Shown here: one piece after another, positions 20,912 through 32,163 of the stretch
Numbering within the stretch: position 1 is the stretch's first letter
Layout of the letters: every line of letters begins with the position of its first letter
DNA from: Ctena decussata
Taxonomy: Eukaryota > Mollusca > Bivalvia > Lucinida > Lucinidae
Length of the DNA: 64,000 bases
Assembly: GCA_963989385.1 (NCBI GenBank)
Contig: OZ022502.1
Coordinates: 10,431,001 to 10,495,000 of the forward strand
Reading direction: 5' to 3'
Notes under the pieces: generated by a model
The model's database searches: none
Told to the model about the DNA's origin: nothing
Seen by the model: the letters and a program-made list of their open reading frames with translations, nothing else
Program-made: the position numbers and the translations under genes

Positions 20912-21729
20912 TTTTGTCTGCTTTTCTTTATTTTCTATTTTTATTTCTTTTTTCTTTGATAGTTTTCTTCCCCCAATTTCACGATCACTATATATGTATC
21001 TCAAAGCTGTGCGAAGGAAAATACTTTTCCCTCAACGTTATAGACCGTTTACCGTCTGTTGTGCACTGTCCACTCGCCCTTCGCTTTGGAGCATGCTGAA
21101 AAGTAGTGCATGTTGTTCGCGGTTTTCTGTATACTATTTACTGTCCAGTGAAGTGTCTACTGTCTGTCTACTGCGTCCTGGATACTGTTTACTGCGGTCT
21201 GTCTGCTACAACATGGATGTGGTGCAAGCACAGGGGCATGGGTACAAGGTCGCAGCATGTGCGCCTGTTTCAGCGCATCTGGACTCTAAAATGATGTACC
21301 TTCAATCGCACAAACAGATGAAACCAACATAAGCATCATAGTAACCTGCACTTTATGGGAGATGAACCCTGGTGGCCCGTAAGACTAATAAAGGATTGCA
21401 AAAATTCCTATGTAGCACATACCTATATTTGGGCAGCAAAACCCACACGCAGGCACATCTACTTTTCTGTACATTTAAGTTCTGCAATAGTTAAAACAAA
21501 TAAAAAAATAACAAGTAAATTAAAAAGGCAGTTCTGACATTTTTCTTGTCAATTTTAGTTTTGTATGATAGAAATGCAGAATTTATCAATTTTGGCAATA
21601 TGCACAAATTCTGGCATTATTTCTTTTCCCTAGAGAATTGCTTCTTTCGTCTGAAGATCGATGTTAATGAAACGTGGACCTAGAATAAATTAGCTATGAC
21701 TGTGGGCAGACTTCCAATATCATTATTTT

Positions 21730-21973
21730 GAACCACGACGCGAGAAAACCAACAAAGTGGTTGTGTGCCCAGCGCAGACTCAGATAAGCCCGGGCATCCA
21801 CCCAGTCTGATCAGAGTCTTTGCTGTCCACATGAAGGTAGCGCGCCACGTTAGATCCTTAGCTACCGTTAAAGCGCTTAGAAAAGACTGTGATCATACTA
21901 GGCGGATGCCCAGGCTGATCTGAGTCTGCGATGGGCGCACTTCCACTTTGCTGCTTTCTCTTGTCGCGGCTCA
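21730..21973. mobile_element. 245-bp MITE with TGAGCCGCGAC-type ends in U0
   Basis: About 90-bp terminal inverted repeats: the right end reads TGAGCCGCGACAAGAGAAAG on the other strand and the left GAACCACGACGCGAGAAAAC. Both continue with CAAAGTGG, GCCCA(G/T)CGCAGACTCAGAT and GGGCATCC. The same element sits in every unit: 23,739-23,983, 28,746-28,990, 33,235-33,479, 37,730-37,974, 42,232-42,476, 46,735-46,979, 51,228-51,472, 55,726-55,970, 60,750-60,994. A diverged dispersed copy is at 14,625-14,844. Confidence 0.7.
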
Positions 21974-22052
21974 TTTTTTTCTGATTCAGATAAACGGAAA
22001 CCTAATTGGAAGCTCAAGGAGACGGATCAGATCTTCACATTGATACATACTA

Positions 22053-22267
22053 CCCAGCAGGCACACAACGTTATAATGACGTCGCATTGACGTCGACGCA
22101 AACATTACATTTCATCGACGTCATTCTGACGTCATGTGCCCGCTGGGAAATACTTACTGCCCAGCAGGCACATGACGTCGAAATGACGTCGTATTGACGT
22201 CTATGCGGCATGGGAGCGTCGCATCGACCCCATTTTGACATCATGACGACGTCATGTGCCTGCTGGG
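22053..22267. mobile_element. GACGTC-rich double palindrome in U0 (two MITE-like elements)
   Basis: Two adjacent palindromes, each ended by CCCAGC(A/G)GGCACA and its complement TGTGCC(T/C)GCTGGG, carry many GACGTC words. Together they span 215 bp. The same pair is at 23,445-23,659, 28,452-28,666, 32,941-33,155, 37,436-37,650, 41,938-42,152, 46,441-46,655, 50,934-51,148, 55,432-55,646 and 60,456-60,670. They look like small DNA transposons nested in the unit before it was amplified. Confidence 0.7.
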
Positions 22268-24801
22268 TGTCTTGCAATGCTGTTCAAACAATTTCCATCG
22301 TTTTCATTTACTCTCTCTATTGGGACACCTTTAAATTACCAGATTATTCTAAAATTTAAACAAATGCTAAAATTAGCTGACAGTGTGTCAAAAATACTGA
22401 TAGGATATGACGCATTGCACATCTTGATCTGATTCTAAAGTGATTTCTCAGATACATCTACCCCAAAATTTCGGATCACTGCGGTTATTTTTATTTATTT
22501 TTTGTTAATCTTGCAGCTCTTGGATTACATCATTGATAATCAAGGGTCGGTTATATTTGCACGTGCATTTTATGCTCATCTATTTAAACGATATGAGCCT
22601 TGTCCGGGCAAAATATGTTTGACACTATACGCAAACAGTGGGTACCAAGATAAGTCTATGCAACTGCGTAGTCTGTCAGAGTTAGTGCAGTTCACCGTTT
22701 GATTTCCAGAAGGCATACTTATTGCGCCTAACCTGTTCTGATTGTGCTAGTGCACAGACTAGTCTGGACATAGGCGTTTTGCATACACCACAAGGCTGAC
22801 TTTATCACGACACGACTCAAATGGCCTGCGCAAGGAAAAAATGTGCTTCAATCCATAATATTTTCAGCGAAATATGTATGTATACGCAACCAGGAGGTAC
22901 CAAGATATGTCTACGCTCATGTGTAGACTATCGTGCTCTGATTGCGCATGCGTCTTGTCAAGACACGCGCGTTTTGCTTATGAAATAAGACTGGTTTTAT
23001 CATGACACGAGGTATGCGCAAGGGAAAATGTATTTCACCCCATCGCAGTTGCATAGACCTATCTTGGTACCCACTGTTTGCGTATAGTGTCAAACATATT
23101 TTGCCCGGACAAGGCTCATATCGTTTAAAGAGATGAGCATAAAATGCTCGTGCAAATATAACCGACCCTTGATTATCAATGATGTAATCCAAGAGCTGCA
23201 AGATTAACAAAAAATAAATAAAAATAACCGCAGTGATCCGAAATTTTGGGATAGATGTATCTGAGAAATCACTTTAGAATCAGATCAAGATGTGCAATGC
23301 GTCATATCCTATCAGTATTTTTGACGCACTGTCAGCTACTTTTAGCATTTGTTTAAATTTTAGAATAATCTGGTAATTTAAAGGTGTCCCAATAGAGAGA
23401 GTAAATAAAAACGATGGAAATTGTTTGAACAGCATTGCAAGACACCCAGCAGGCACATGACGTCGTAATGATGTCAAAATGGGGTCGATGCGACGCTCCC
23501 ATGCCGCATAGACGTCAATACGACGTCATTTCGACGTCATGTGCCTGCTGGGTAGTAAGTATTTCCCAGCGGGCACATGACGTCAGAATGACGTCGATGA
23601 AATGTAATGTTTGCGTCGACGTCAATGCGACGTCATTATAACGTTGTGTGCCTGCTGGGTAGTATGTATCAATGTGAAGATCTGATCCGTCTCCTTGAGC
23701 TTCCAATTAGGTATCCGTTTATCTGAATCAGAAAAAAATGAGCCGCGACAAGAGAAAGCAGCAAAGTGGAAGTGCGCCCATCGCAGACTCAGATCAGCCT
23801 GGGCATCCGCCTAGTATGATCACAGTCTTTTCTAAGCGCTTTAACGGTAGCTAAGGATCTAACGTGGCGCGCTACCTTCATGTGGACAGCAAAGACTCTG
23901 ATCAGACTGGGTGGATGCCCGGGCTTATCTGAGTCTGCGCTGGGCACACAACCACTTTGTTGGTTTTCTCGCGTCGTGGTTCAAAATAATGATATTGGAA
24001 GTCTGCCCACAGTCATAGCTAATTTATTCTAGGTCCACGTTTCATTAACATCGATCTTCAGACGAAAGAAGCAATTCTCTAGGGAAAAGAAATAATGCCA
24101 GAATTTGTGCATATTGCCAAAATTGATAAATTCTGCATTTCTATCATACAAAACTAAAATTGACAAGAAAAATGTCAGAACTGCCTTTTTAATTTACTTG
24201 TTATTATTTTTATTTGTTTTAACTATTGCAGAACTTAAATGTACAGAAAATTAGATGTGCCTGCGTGTGAGTTTTGCTGCCCAAATATAGGTATGTGCTA
24301 CATAGGAATTTTTGCAATCCTTTATTAGTCTTACGGGCCACCAGGGTTCATCTCCCATAAAGTGCAGGTTACTATGATGCTTATGTTGGTTTCATCTGTT
24401 TGTGGGATTGAAGGTACATCATTTTAGAGTCCAGATGCGCTGAAACAGGCGCACATGCTGCGACCTTGTACCCATGCCCCTGTGCTTGCACCACATCCAT
24501 GTTGTAGCAGACAGACCGCAGTAAACAGTATCCAGGACGCAGTAGACAGACAGTAGACACTTCACTGGACAGTAAATAGTATACAGAAAACCGCGAACAA
24601 CATGCACTACTTTTCAGCATGCTCCAAAGCGAAGGGCGAGTGGACAGTGCACAGCAGACGGTAAACGGTCTATAACGTTGAGGGAAAAGTATTTTCCTTC
24701 GCACAGCTTTGAGATACATATATAGTGATCGTGAAATTGGGGGAAGAAAACTATCAAAGAAAAAAGAAATAGAAATAGAAAATAAAGAAAAGCAGACAAA
24801 A

Positions 24802-24919
24802 GTCTGCAGCACCCGGTATTCCCAGGCGGTCACCCATCCAAGTACTAACCGGGCCCGACGTTGCTTAATTTCCGTGATCGGACGAGAACCGATGTTTTCA
24901 ATGTATTATGGCCGTAGAC
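24802..24919 (-). rRNA. 5S rRNA sequence in U1
   Basis: Identical to the U0 copy over 118 nt but on the minus strand. In the sense direction it is followed by TTTT, then GTCTGC, which can pair with the last six bases of the 5S (GCAGAC) to form a hairpin with a TTTT loop. Upstream sense sequence has no clear TATA-like box. Confidence 0.85.
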
Positions 24920-24959
24920 AACAAAGTACCGATTTTCAACATTTACAAAGTGTACTTTT

Positions 24960-25510
24960 GAGAGTTTGCGATCAGTAATAGCCTATCCTGCAGTTCTTAC
25001 TACTGGGACACACATTGCAGGCCTAGTAGAGCAGTCGTATCAGGATCTGCGCTGTTTACATTTCAGTCTCATCATGCCAGCAGACAAAAAAAAGTTGAAT
25101 CATCATCGAATCAACGTTGATTCGATGTGATTCGATGTTTTGTGATCATCGATTAAACTATGGCAAAACATCTTCGATAAGCCTCTTTATTTCGGAGTAC
25201 TAATTCGCGCCTCATATGATCAGCTTTTGCCTGAAGTAAAAAGTAACCGTCAATATCAACGTTAATTCAACCAACGGCACAGTGACGTTTAACCAACGTA
25301 AATGACACGACGTTGTGTCAGCGTTGTGTGTCAGCTGAGCATGAGGAATAAATCTGTTATCATTGAATGTGGCTGGAATATTTAGTGTTGCGCCACGCGA
25401 AGAAAGTCTTCAGATGAGCATATGCACAGTCTGCTCAGTAGGTGCATGGAAAGTCAAACACGCAACATCTTTCTAATTCCAGTACGTAATACACTTTTTC
25501 TGACTAGTCT
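24960..25510 (-). repeat. Left inverted arm inside the unit (representative, U1)
   Basis: Reverse complement of this arm is about 80% similar by eye to the right arm at about 26,650-27,300 of the same unit. Shared words include CACTTACTGAGCAGACTG, TAACGTTGATATTGACGGTT-type sequence and CAGCGCAGATCCTGATA. The arms enclose a core of about 1.1 kb. Similarity ends about 35 bp before the 5S start in the 5S sense direction. In U2-U7 the 528-bp deletion removes the outer half of this arm together with the 5S. Confidence 0.65.
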
Positions 25511-26649
25511 AACATCTGGCAGAAAACTCGTTACGGTGTAAAATCGATAACTCTGTACTACCTGTAAATTTTAGCCCTTGGCCATAAATGGGATTGCTTC
25601 CCTTTCCAGTGTTTTAATGGTTAATAGAGAGAACTTAGAAAAATTTCGACCAAGCTTCGAATCAATAGTAAGCAAAATTAGGCGTTCAGGGAAGAAATTT
25701 CCCAATTAGCTATGTATGTATAAAATACATCATTGTAATCAGTGGAATAACAGCTTCTAGCTCATACGTTATAATAGATTCGCAAATGTTAATTTATATG
25801 TGTTATTTAGGTCCAAAAACGAAGATTCGCGTAATTTGAATAAATTGTGTTAAGAAACTTATGGTTTATAGAAAGAAAACTATGGGCTCTGATGGAAGAA
25901 ACTTCTCATTGACACATTTCTATGATTTTTATACCAGATTAAAGAGCTTGAAATGCTCTTTCGTGCTAGACGTTATAATTTAATGTCGGAAAATATATTA
26001 AATAAGAAAATTTAACTTCTTTATGAGCTTCTATACATTTCCCTATTAAACTGAGAACCGCATACAGGTAACCGCTTATCTCCGGCCCTCTTGGAGATTA
26101 TCGGAAAATCCCGTCACTATAACGAGAATTCTTCCCTATGGAATACTGTTTAATAAGATTTAAACAGTGGCACAATAAAAGTTTCACCCTGTAGCACGCC
26201 AAGAAACAAGTGCGTAATTGATGTGTGTGGCAGTGTGTGTGGGGAGGAGGGGTGTGTGTGTGGGGGGGTGAAATGGCCTTTCAAGGCAGGTGAGGGGTAT
26301 TAACGAATAGAAAGCTATGGAATTTTCGTTTCTCCAAATCTGGGTCCCTTCCTTTTTTGTTCTAAATAAAATTGAAAGGGGAGTAACAAACTAAGTGAAT
26401 CTTTCGGCTTTTTCAGGCTTAGAAGCGATTTTATTTTCTTCATAAAAATGATGTTTTAAAATACGCACTTAATCCTTCAAAACGTTTGTACTTTCAGTTT
26501 CTAATTATAGATGCGTTGTCATATCATGTAGCTTCTATCCGAATGTATGACCTTGCTAATTATCTGTGTGTACATAAAACAAATCTTTTAAAATTATGAG
26601 CTGTTTTATAGGTGTGAAAAACTTTCGTTCCGAACTAAGGAGAGATCCG

Positions 26650-27300
26650 GCACTGCTTAGACTGGTCTGCGTAAATGCGCATTCTATTCGGAAAAAATAT
26701 AGTACGCACTGAAATTGATATGATGTTGCGTGTTTTGATAACCTGACTCTCCCTGCACTTACTGAGCAGACTGCGCATATGTGAAAGCTGATATGCACAG
26801 TTCGCTTATGCTCACCTGAAGTGTTTTTTCGCGCGACACAACTCTAAATATTCTAACCACATTCAATGATTACAGATTTGTGCCTCAGGTTCAGCTGACA
26901 CAGAACGCTGAAACAACGGCGTGGCATTGACGTTGATTAAACGTTACTATGACGTTGAACTGACGTTGATATTGACGGTTTACATGTAACTTGAGACATA
27001 GCTGATTATATGAGGTGCAAATTTGTACTCAGTAATAAGGAGGCTCATTAAAGATGTTTTTCTATAGTTTATACACTGGGCACACACCATTGAATCACAT
27101 TGAATCAACGTTGATTCAATGTTGATTCAGCGTTGATTCAATGATGATTCAGCATTTAATTTCCGCAGGCTTGGTGAGGCTGAACCGCAAACAGCGCAGA
27201 TCCTGATATGACTGCTCTGCTAGGCCCGCAATGTGTGCCCCGGTAGTAAGAACAGCAGGATATTATAACTTTTACTGATCTCAAACTCTCGCGGCAGTGC
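26650..27300 (+). repeat. Right inverted arm inside the unit (representative, U1)
   Basis: Partner of the arm at 24,960-25,510. It holds a small palindromic cluster of TTGATTCAACGTTGATTCAA-type words near 27,085-27,150, introduced by CTGGGCACACA as in the other GACGTC/AACGTT palindromes. Present in all full units U1-U8; absent from the truncated U9 and from U0. Confidence 0.65.
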
Positions 27301-27309
27301 AGGCTCTCT

Positions 27310-27505
27310 CGTAAACGATGCACTGCACTTACTCTGACAGACAACGCAGTTACATGGACTTATCCTGGTACCCACTGTTTGTGTATAGCGTCAAACATAT
27401 TTTACCCGGACAGGGCTAATAACATTCAAAACAAGAGATGAGCATAAAATGCACGTGAAAATAAGATCGACACTTGATTATCCTGATTGCCAATGATGTA
27501 ACCCA
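27310..27505 (+). repeat. Diverged direct duplication inside the unit
   Basis: Resembles 28,027-28,205 in the same orientation (about 85% by eye): GACAGAC(A/T)ACGCAGTT, TGGTACCCACTGTTTG and GATGAGCATAAAATGCACGT are shared. The duplication is present in every full unit, so it predates amplification. Confidence 0.6.
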
Positions 27506-27675
27506 AGAGCCTCACCCTCGGAAAATTGCCACATGCGACGAGAAGAATCAGTCCAGTCTGTGGTAACATGTATGCGTTCACAACATGTATAAGCAGTCTT
27601 GAGCATCATACACTGTGGCGTCGTAAAAAGCGCGAAAAGAAAAGACACTAATGGGACTGCATTCGCTTTTCCCAA

Positions 27676-30600
27676 GATGGGGTGAATTACATTTTCCTTG
27701 CGCATACCTCGTGTCATGATAAAACCAGTCTTATTTCATAAGCAAAACGCGCGTGTCTTGACTAGACGCATGCGCAATCAGAGCACGGAAGACTACACAT
27801 GAGCGTAGACATATCTTGGTACCTCCTGGTTGCGTATACATACATATTTCGCTGAAAATATTATGGGTTGAAGCACATTTTTTCCTTGCGCAGGCCATTT
27901 GGGTCGTGTCGTGATAAAGTCAGCCTTGTGGTGTATGCAAAACGCCTATGTCCAGACTAGTCTGTGCACTAGCACAATCAGAACAGGTTAGGCGCAATAA
28001 GTATGCCTTCTGGAAATCAAACGGTGAACTGCACTAACTCTGACAGACTACGCAGTTGCATAGACCTATCTTGGTACCCACTGTTTGCGTATAGTGTCAA
28101 ACATATTTTGCCCGGACAAGGCTCATATCGTTTAAAGAGATGAGCATAAAATGCACGTGCAAATATAACCGACCCTTGATTATCAATGATGTAATCCAAG
28201 AGCTGCAAGATTAAAAATAAATAAATAAAAATAACCGCAGTGATCCGAAATTTTGGGATAGATGTATCTGAGAAATCACTTTAGAATCAGATCAAGATGT
28301 GCAATGCGTCATATCCTATCAGTATTTTTGACGCACTGTCAGCTACTTTTAGCATTTGTTTAAATTTTAGAATAATCTGGTAATTTAAAGGTGTCCCAAT
28401 AGAGAGAGTAAATAAAAACGATGGAAATTGTTTGAACAGCATTGCAAGACACCCAGCAGGCACATGTCGTCGTAATGATGTCAAAATGGGGTCGATGCGA
28501 CGCTCCCATGCCGCATAGACGTCAATACGACGTCATTTCGACGTCATGTGCCTGCTGGGCAGTAAGTATTTCCCAGCGGGCACATGACGTCAGAATGACG
28601 TCGATGAAATGTAATGTTTTCGTCGACGTCAATGCGACGTCATTATAACGTTGTGTGCCTGCTGGGTAGTATGTATCAATGTGAAGATCTGATCCGTCTC
28701 CTTGAGCTTCCAATTAGGTATCCGTTTATCTGAATCAGAAAAAAATGAGCCGCGACAAGAGAAAGCAGCAAAGTGGAAGTGCGCCCATCGCAGACTCAGA
28801 TCAGCCTGGGCATCCGCCTAGTATGATCACAGTCTTTTCTAAGCGCTTTAACGGTAGCTAAGGATCTAACGTGGCGCGCTACCTTCATGTGGACAGCAAA
28901 GACTCTGATCAGACTGGGTGGATGCCCGGGCTTATCTGAGTCTGCGCTGGGCACACAACCACTTTGTTGGTTTTCTCGCATCGTGGTTCAAAATAATGAT
29001 ATTGGAAGTCTGCCCACAGTCATAGCTAATTTATTCTAGGTCCACGTTTCATTAACATCGATCTTCAGACGAAAGAAGCAATTCTCTAGGGAAAAGAAAT
29101 AATGCCAGAATTTGTGCATATTGCCAAAATTGATAAATTCTGCATTTCTATCATACAAAACTAAAATTGACAAGAAAAATGTCAGAACTGCCTTTTTAAT
29201 TTACTTGTTATTTTTTTATTTGTTTTAACTATTGCAGAACTTAAATGTACAGAAAATTAGATGTGCCTGCGTGTGGGTTTTGCTGCCCAAATATAGGTAT
29301 GTGCTACATAGGAATTTTTGCAATCCTTTATTAGTCTTACGGGCCACCAGGGTTCATCTCCCATAAAGTGCAGGTTACTATGATGCTTATGTTGGTTTCA
29401 TCTGTTTGTGCGATTGAAGGTACATCATTTTAGAGTCCAGATGCGCTGAAACAGGCGCACATGCTGCGACCTTGTACCCATGCCCCTGTGCTTGCACCAC
29501 ATCCATGTTGTAGCAGACAGACCGCAGTAAACAGTATCCAGGACGCAGTAGACAGACAGTAGACACTTCACTGGACAGTAAATAGTATACAGAAAACCGC
29601 GAACAACATGTACTACTTTTCAGCATGCTCCAAAGCGAAGGGCGAGTGGACAGTGCACAGCAGACGGTAAACGGTCTATAACGTTGAGGGAAAAGTATCA
29701 GCTTTTGTCTGAAGTAAAAAGTAACCGTCAATATCATTGTTAATTCAACCAACGGCACAGTGACGTTTAACCAACGTAAATGACACGACGTTGTGTCAGC
29801 GTTGTGTGTCAGCTGAGCATGAGGAATAAATCTGTTATCATTGAATGTGGCTGGAATATTTAGTGTTGCGCCACGCGAAGAAAGTCTTCAGATGAGCATA
29901 TGCACAGTCTGCTCAGTAAGTGCATGGAAAGTCAAACACGCAACATCTTACTAATTCCAGTACGTAGTACACTTTTTCTGACTAGTCTAACATCTGGCAG
30001 AAAACTCGTTACGGTGTAAAATCGATAACTCTGTACTACCTGTAAATTTTAGCCCTTGGCCATAAATGGGATTGCTTCCCTTTCCAGTGTTTTAATGGTT
30101 AATAGAGAGAACTTAGAAAAATTTCGACCAAGCTTCGAATCAATAGTAAGCAAAATTAGGCGTTCAGGGAAGAAATTTCCCAATTAGCTTTGTATGTATA
30201 AAATACATCATTGTAATCAGTGGAATAACAGCTTCTAGCTCATACGTTATAATAGATTCGCAAATGTTAATTTATATGTGTTATTTAGGTCCAAAAACGA
30301 AGATTCGCGTAATTTGAATAAATTGTGTTAAGAAACTTATGGTTTATAGAAAGAAAACTATGGGCTCTGATGGAAGAAACTTCTCATTGACACATTTCTA
30401 TGATTTTTATACCAGATTAAAGAGCTTGAAATGCTCTTTCGTGCTAGACGTTATAATTTAATGTCGGAAAATATATTAAATAAGAAAATTTAACTTATTT
30501 ATGAGCTTCTATACATTTCCCTATTAAACTGAGAACCGCATACAGGTAACCGCTTATCTCCGGCCCTCTTGGAGATTATCGGAAAATCCCGTCACTATAA

Positions 30601-32163
30601 CGAGAATTCTTCCCTATGGAATACTGTTTAATAAGATTTAAACAGTGGCACAATAAAAGTTTCACCCTGTAGCACGCCAAGAAACAAGTGCGTAATTGAT
30701 GTGTGTGGCAGTGTGTGGGGAGGAGGGGTGTGTGTGTGTGTGGGGGGGGGGGGTGAAATGGCCTTTCAAGGCAGGTGAGGGGTATTAACGAATAGAAAGC
30801 TATGGAATTTTCGTTTCTCCAAATCTGGGTCCCTTCCTTTTTTGTTCTAAATAAAATTGAAAGGGGAGTAACAAACTAAGTGAATCTTTCGGCTTTTTCA
30901 GGCTTAGAAGCGATTTTATTTTCTTCATAAAAATGATGTTTTAAAATACGCACTTAATCCTTCAAAACGTTTGTACTTTCAGTTTCTAATTATAGATGCG
31001 TTGTAATATCATGTAGCTTCTATCCGAATGTATGACCTTGCTAATTATCTGTGTGTACATAAAACAAATCTTTTAAAATTATGAGCTGTTTTATAGGTGT
31101 GAAAAACTTTCGTTCCGAACCTTTAAGGAGAGATCCGGCACTGCTTAGACTGGTCTGCGTAAATGCGCATTCTATTCGGAAAAAATATAGTACGCACTGA
31201 AATTGATATGATGTTGCGTGTTTTGATAACCTGACTCTCCCTGCACTTACTGAGCAGACTGCGCATATGTGAAAGCTGATATGCACAGTTCGCTTATGCT
31301 CACCTGAAGTGTTTTTTCGCGCGACACAACTCTAAATATTCTAACCACATTCAATGATTACAGATTTGTGCCTCAGGTTCAGCTGACACAGAACGCTGAA
31401 ACAACGGCGTGGCATTGACGTTGATTAAACGTTACTATGACGTTGAACTGACGTTGATATTGACGGTTTACATGTAACTTGAGACATAGCTGATTATATG
31501 AGGTGCAAATTTGTACTCAGTAATAAGGAGGCTCATTAAAGATGTTTTTCTATAGTTTATACACTGGGCACACACCATTGAATCACATTGAATCAACGTT
31601 GATTCAATGTTGATTCAGCGTTGATTCAATGATGATTCAGCATTTAATTTCCGCAGGCTTGGTGAGGCTGAACCGCAAACAGCGCAGATCCTGATATGAC
31701 TGCTCTGCTAGGCCCGCAATGTGTGCCCCGGTAGTAAGAACAGCAGGATATTATAACTTTTACTGATCTCAAACTCTCGCGGCAGTGCAGGCTCTCTCGT
31801 AAACGATGCACTGCACTTACTCTGACAGACAACGCAGTTACATGGACTTATCCTGGTACCCACTGTTTGTGTATAGCGTCAAACATATTTTACCCGGACA
31901 GGGCTAATAACATTCAAAACAAGAGATGAGCATAAAATGCACGTGAAAATAAGATCGACACTTGATTATCCTGATTGCCAATGATGTAACCCAAGAGCCT
32001 CACCCTCGGAAAATTGCCACATGCGACGAGAAGAATCAGTCCAGTCTGTGGTAACATGTATGCGTTCACAACATGTATAAGCAGTCTTGAGCATCATACA
32101 CTGTGGCGTCGTAAAGAGCGCGAAAAGAAAAGACACTAATGGGACTGCATTCGCTTTTCCCAA
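27676..32163 (+). repeat. U2: satellite unit, 4,488 bp, 5S deleted
   Basis: First of six consecutive units with the 528-bp deletion; the junction GAAAAGTATCAGCTTTTG is at 29,690-29,707. Marker states: ATGTCGTCG in the first palindrome, CGGTGAAC, GATGAGC, GCTTTGTATG, ATTGATGTG and CAGGCTTAG. Confidence 0.9.

Larger units (their letters stand above)
19575..23044 (-). repeat. U0: inverted satellite unit fragment (5S-bearing form)
   Basis: This block is the reverse complement of the unit segment equivalent to 54,657-58,128 (3,470 bp). Its 5S therefore reads on the + strand, opposite to all others. The part 19,575-22,667 pairs with 23,045-26,140 of U1; 22,668-23,044 is an unpaired central spacer that is ordinary unit sequence absent from the start of U1. 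The left break corresponds to U1 position 26,140, six bases from a perfect hairpin (CTGTTTAA/TTAAACAG, 26,146-26,167). Confidence 0.9.
23045..27675 (+). repeat. U1: first head-to-tail unit, 5S-bearing, 5' truncated
   Basis: This unit begins about 382 bp into the standard phase, at the junction with inverted U0 (CACCCCATC joined to GCAGTTGCATAG). It carries the 5S on the minus strand and the undeleted 5-kb organisation. It differs from the others by a 3-bp absence (CTT) near 26,636 and a short (GT)n(G)n tract at about 26,222-26,270. Order within the unit: GACGTC palindromes, TGAGCCGCGAC MITE, AGTAGACAGT-rich stretch, 5S, left inverted arm (about 24,960-25,510), core, right inverted arm (about 26,650-27,300). 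Confidence 0.9.
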
